DNA from: Bacillus sp. SA1-12
GTDB lineage: Bacteria > Bacillota > Bacilli > Bacillales > Bacillaceae
DNA: 64,000 bases
Assembly (NCBI RefSeq): GCF_000981385.1
Contig: NZ_LATZ01000130.1
Coordinates: 62,001-126,000, forward strand
Direction: 5' to 3'
Position 1 is the first letter of the stretch. Each line of letters begins with the position of its first letter. A program made the position numbers and the translations under genes. The notes under the pieces are model-generated. The model did not search any database. It was given only the letters and a program-made list of their open reading frames with translations, and was not told where the DNA came from. Positions 62,838-64,000 of this stretch are shown piece by piece.

Positions 62838-62984
62838 GTGAATACAAGACAGCTAGTAATCTTTACTATTATCTTCATTGTCATTTGCTCACTTGGCAGT
62901 ACTTATGCATTCAATAACGACACAGAACCCACCAAGACCCACTCACCACAAAGAATAATTGAGCGCCAATTAAGCACTCCATAA
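62838..62984 (+). CDS. 48-residue secreted or membrane peptide
   Basis: GTG at 62838 with GGAGGGG six bases upstream starts MNTRQLVIFTIIFIVICSLG and continues STYAFNNDTEPTKTHSPQ to RIIERQLSTP. A hydrophobic stretch followed by STYAF looks like a signal peptide with a cleavage site, leaving about 25 polar residues. I do not recognise it. It is divergent from hrtB, and the HssR-type site lies in the shared 200-base region. A terminator follows seven bases after the stop. Confidence 0.65.
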   Translation: MNTRQLVIFTIIFIVICSLGSTYAFNNDTEPTKTHSPQRIIERQLSTP

Positions 62985-62990
62985 ATTAGG

Positions 62991-63034
62991 AATGTGGACA
63001 GTCTCCCAATTAAGGGGGACTGTCCACATTTTAT
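62991..63034. terminator. terminator built from the GGACTGTCC repeat
   Basis: AATGTGGACAGTCtCCC and GGGgGACTGTCCACATT pair around AATTAA, followed by TTTATG. It ends the small peptide gene and, from the other side, may end the dehydrogenase gene. The arms contain the dispersed GGGGACTGTCC motif. Confidence 0.85.
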
Positions 63035-63140
63035 GTATCCTTCAATTAATGAAAACTCCATCTTTGTCAATTAATAGTTTCCGTTACCGTCATTTTCAGT
63101 CGAAGGATGTATTTTCCGGGAAATATACGTCTGCTTTTGA

Positions 63141-64000
63141 CTATTTTGATAACTCGATTACTTCATCATTCATCAAATATTTTGGACGTTTACCTTGTAA
63201 GGCATCTGCGGCATTTTGGGTGGCCTTTTGTCTTAGTTCGACCTCAGATTGTTCAGAGTACCAGGCGATATGCGGATTCAAAATAACGTTATCCATTTTT
63301 AGCAGCGGATTTGCTGGGTTAATTGGTTCTTGTTCAATAACATCTAAAGCGGCACCAGCAATTTTTCCTTCTTCAAGAGCACGAATTAACGCTTGTTCAT
63401 CAATGACACGACCTCTTGATGTGTTGATAATAAATGCTTCCGGCTTCGCAAGGGAAAACTGTTCATCACTGATCATCGCTTCCGTTGCCTTTGTAAGAGG
63501 AGCATGAACGGAAATAAAATCAGAAAGCTGCATTAGTTCATTTAAACCTACTAATCTAGCATCATATTTATCTGCAGTCTCATCAGAAATATACGGATCG
63601 TAAATCAATAGCTCCAACCCAAAGGCTCTCGCTTTCACAGCTAAGTTTTGCGGGATTTTTCCAAACCCTACAAGTCCAAGCACTCGTCCTCTGAGACGAT
63701 AGATCGGCATTCCCAGCTTGTAATCCCACACATCTTGTTTGACCGCATTGTTCAATTGAACGATTTTTCGTGCTGAAGCAAGCAGTAGGCTAAAGGCATG
63801 ATCTGCCACTTCATCAACACAGTAATCACTTACATTTGTAACCATAATACCTCTTTCTGTTGCAGCCTCTACATCAATCGTGTTAACTCCTACCCCGTAC
63901 CTTGAAATAATTTTCAAATTCGGCAAGCTTTCAATAACCTTTCGTGTAATTGGTGCATATTGATTAATCAGCCCATCTGCATCCTTACACGCGGCAATCA
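63141..64000 (-). CDS. D-isomer-specific 2-hydroxyacid dehydrogenase, 5' end outside window
   Basis: These enzymes reduce 2-keto acids with NAD(P)H; the group includes PGDH-like and CtBP-like members. The visible part reads IAACKDADGLINQYAPITRKVIESLPNLKIISRYGVGVNTIDV at the window edge, then VLGLVGFGKIPQNLAVKARAFG (Rossmann loop, G-x-G-x2-P in place of the usual last G), the catalytic Arg in NTSRGRVIDEQAL, Glu in DVIEQEP and His in NPHIAWYSEQS. About 287 residues are visible; some 30 more are expected upstream. Substrate cannot be predicted. Confidence 0.88.
   Translation of the reverse strand, partial: IAACKDADGLINQYAPITRKVIESLPNLKIISRYGVGVNTIDVEAATERGIMVTNVSDYCVDEVADHAFSLLLASARKIVQLNNAVKQDVWDYKLGMPIYRLRGRVLGLVGFGKIPQNLAVKARAFGLELLIYDPYISDETADKYDARLVGLNELMQLSDFISVHAPLTKATEAMISDEQFSLAKPEAFIINTSRGRVIDEQALIRALEEGKIAGAALDVIEQEPINPANPLLKMDNVILNPHIAWYSEQSEVELRQKATQNAADALQGKRPKYLMNDEVIELSK

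Noticed and set aside
62806..62920. Alternative 41-codon frame overlapping the small peptide gene
   Set aside because: It begins after GGGGGAAAA but encodes a sequence without signal or domain character. The GTG frame with signal peptide and terminator is more gene-like.

Overview
The window comes from a low-G+C Gram-positive spore-former of the Bacillaceae (a Bacillus relative outside the B. subtilis group). This rests on gene order: prfB-secA-hpf-fliT-fliS-fliD-flaG-hag//flgM-yvyF-comFC-comFB-comFA-degV-degU-degS-yvyE-tagU-tagO matches the B. subtilis chromosome. Strong AGGAGG-type ribosome sites, LCP and teichoic-acid genes and several known Bacillaceae dispersed repeats agree. I see no tRNA, rRNA or CRISPR.

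Region 1 (1-5.6 kb): prfB with an intact RF2 programmed frameshift, secA, a lone ribokinase gene, and hpf behind a good SigB-type promoter. Region 2 (5.6-14.3 kb) is a ruin of the late flagellar and competence operons. fliT, fliD, flaG, yvyF, comFC and comFA carry frameshifts or stops; fliS and comFB remain open. flgM is cut after about 25 codons and joined through a relic group I intron to the last 16 codons of flagellin. Everything normally between (flgN, flgK, flgL, fliW, csrA, most of hag) is gone. A frameshifted Rpn/PD-(D/E)XK-type transposase lies beside it. Region 3 (14.6-19.7 kb): degV, the DegS-DegU system, yvyE and an LCP ligase, all intact.

Region 4 (19.7-44.7 kb) is a cell-wall glycopolymer locus: tagO, six glycosyltransferase proteins (one with two catalytic regions), mnaA, a UDP-ManNAc dehydrogenase, a Wzm/Wzt (TagG/TagH-like) exporter, a methyltransferase, ugd, galU, a CWB2-repeat wall protein, an SGNH protein and a second LCP ligase. 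Together they predict a lipid-linked polymer containing GlcNAc/ManNAc and probably uronic acids, exported by ABC transporter and attached by LCP enzymes. A secreted SH3-amidase gene here is broken by two frameshifts.

Region 5 (44.7-53.3 kb): a degenerate 52-bp tandem repeat, small membrane proteins, a PHP histidinol phosphatase, a response regulator/kinase/PepSY/PepSY cluster (YkoGHI-like) with five GTTGCA-type motifs at exact 21-bp spacing, and a MATE transporter. Region 6 (53.4-64 kb) is a metal/heme module: a NikABCDE/CntA-type importer behind a sigma-A promoter with a near-perfect Fur box, then HssS-HssR and HrtA-HrtB (heme sensing and efflux) with an HssR-type direct repeat in front of hrtB, a 48-residue secreted-type peptide gene, and a 2-hydroxyacid dehydrogenase running off the edge.

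The main biological message is selective decay. Lesions cluster in motility, competence and an autolysin, while about 45 kb of neighbouring genes are clean. All calls are from reading the sequence; no database search was run.
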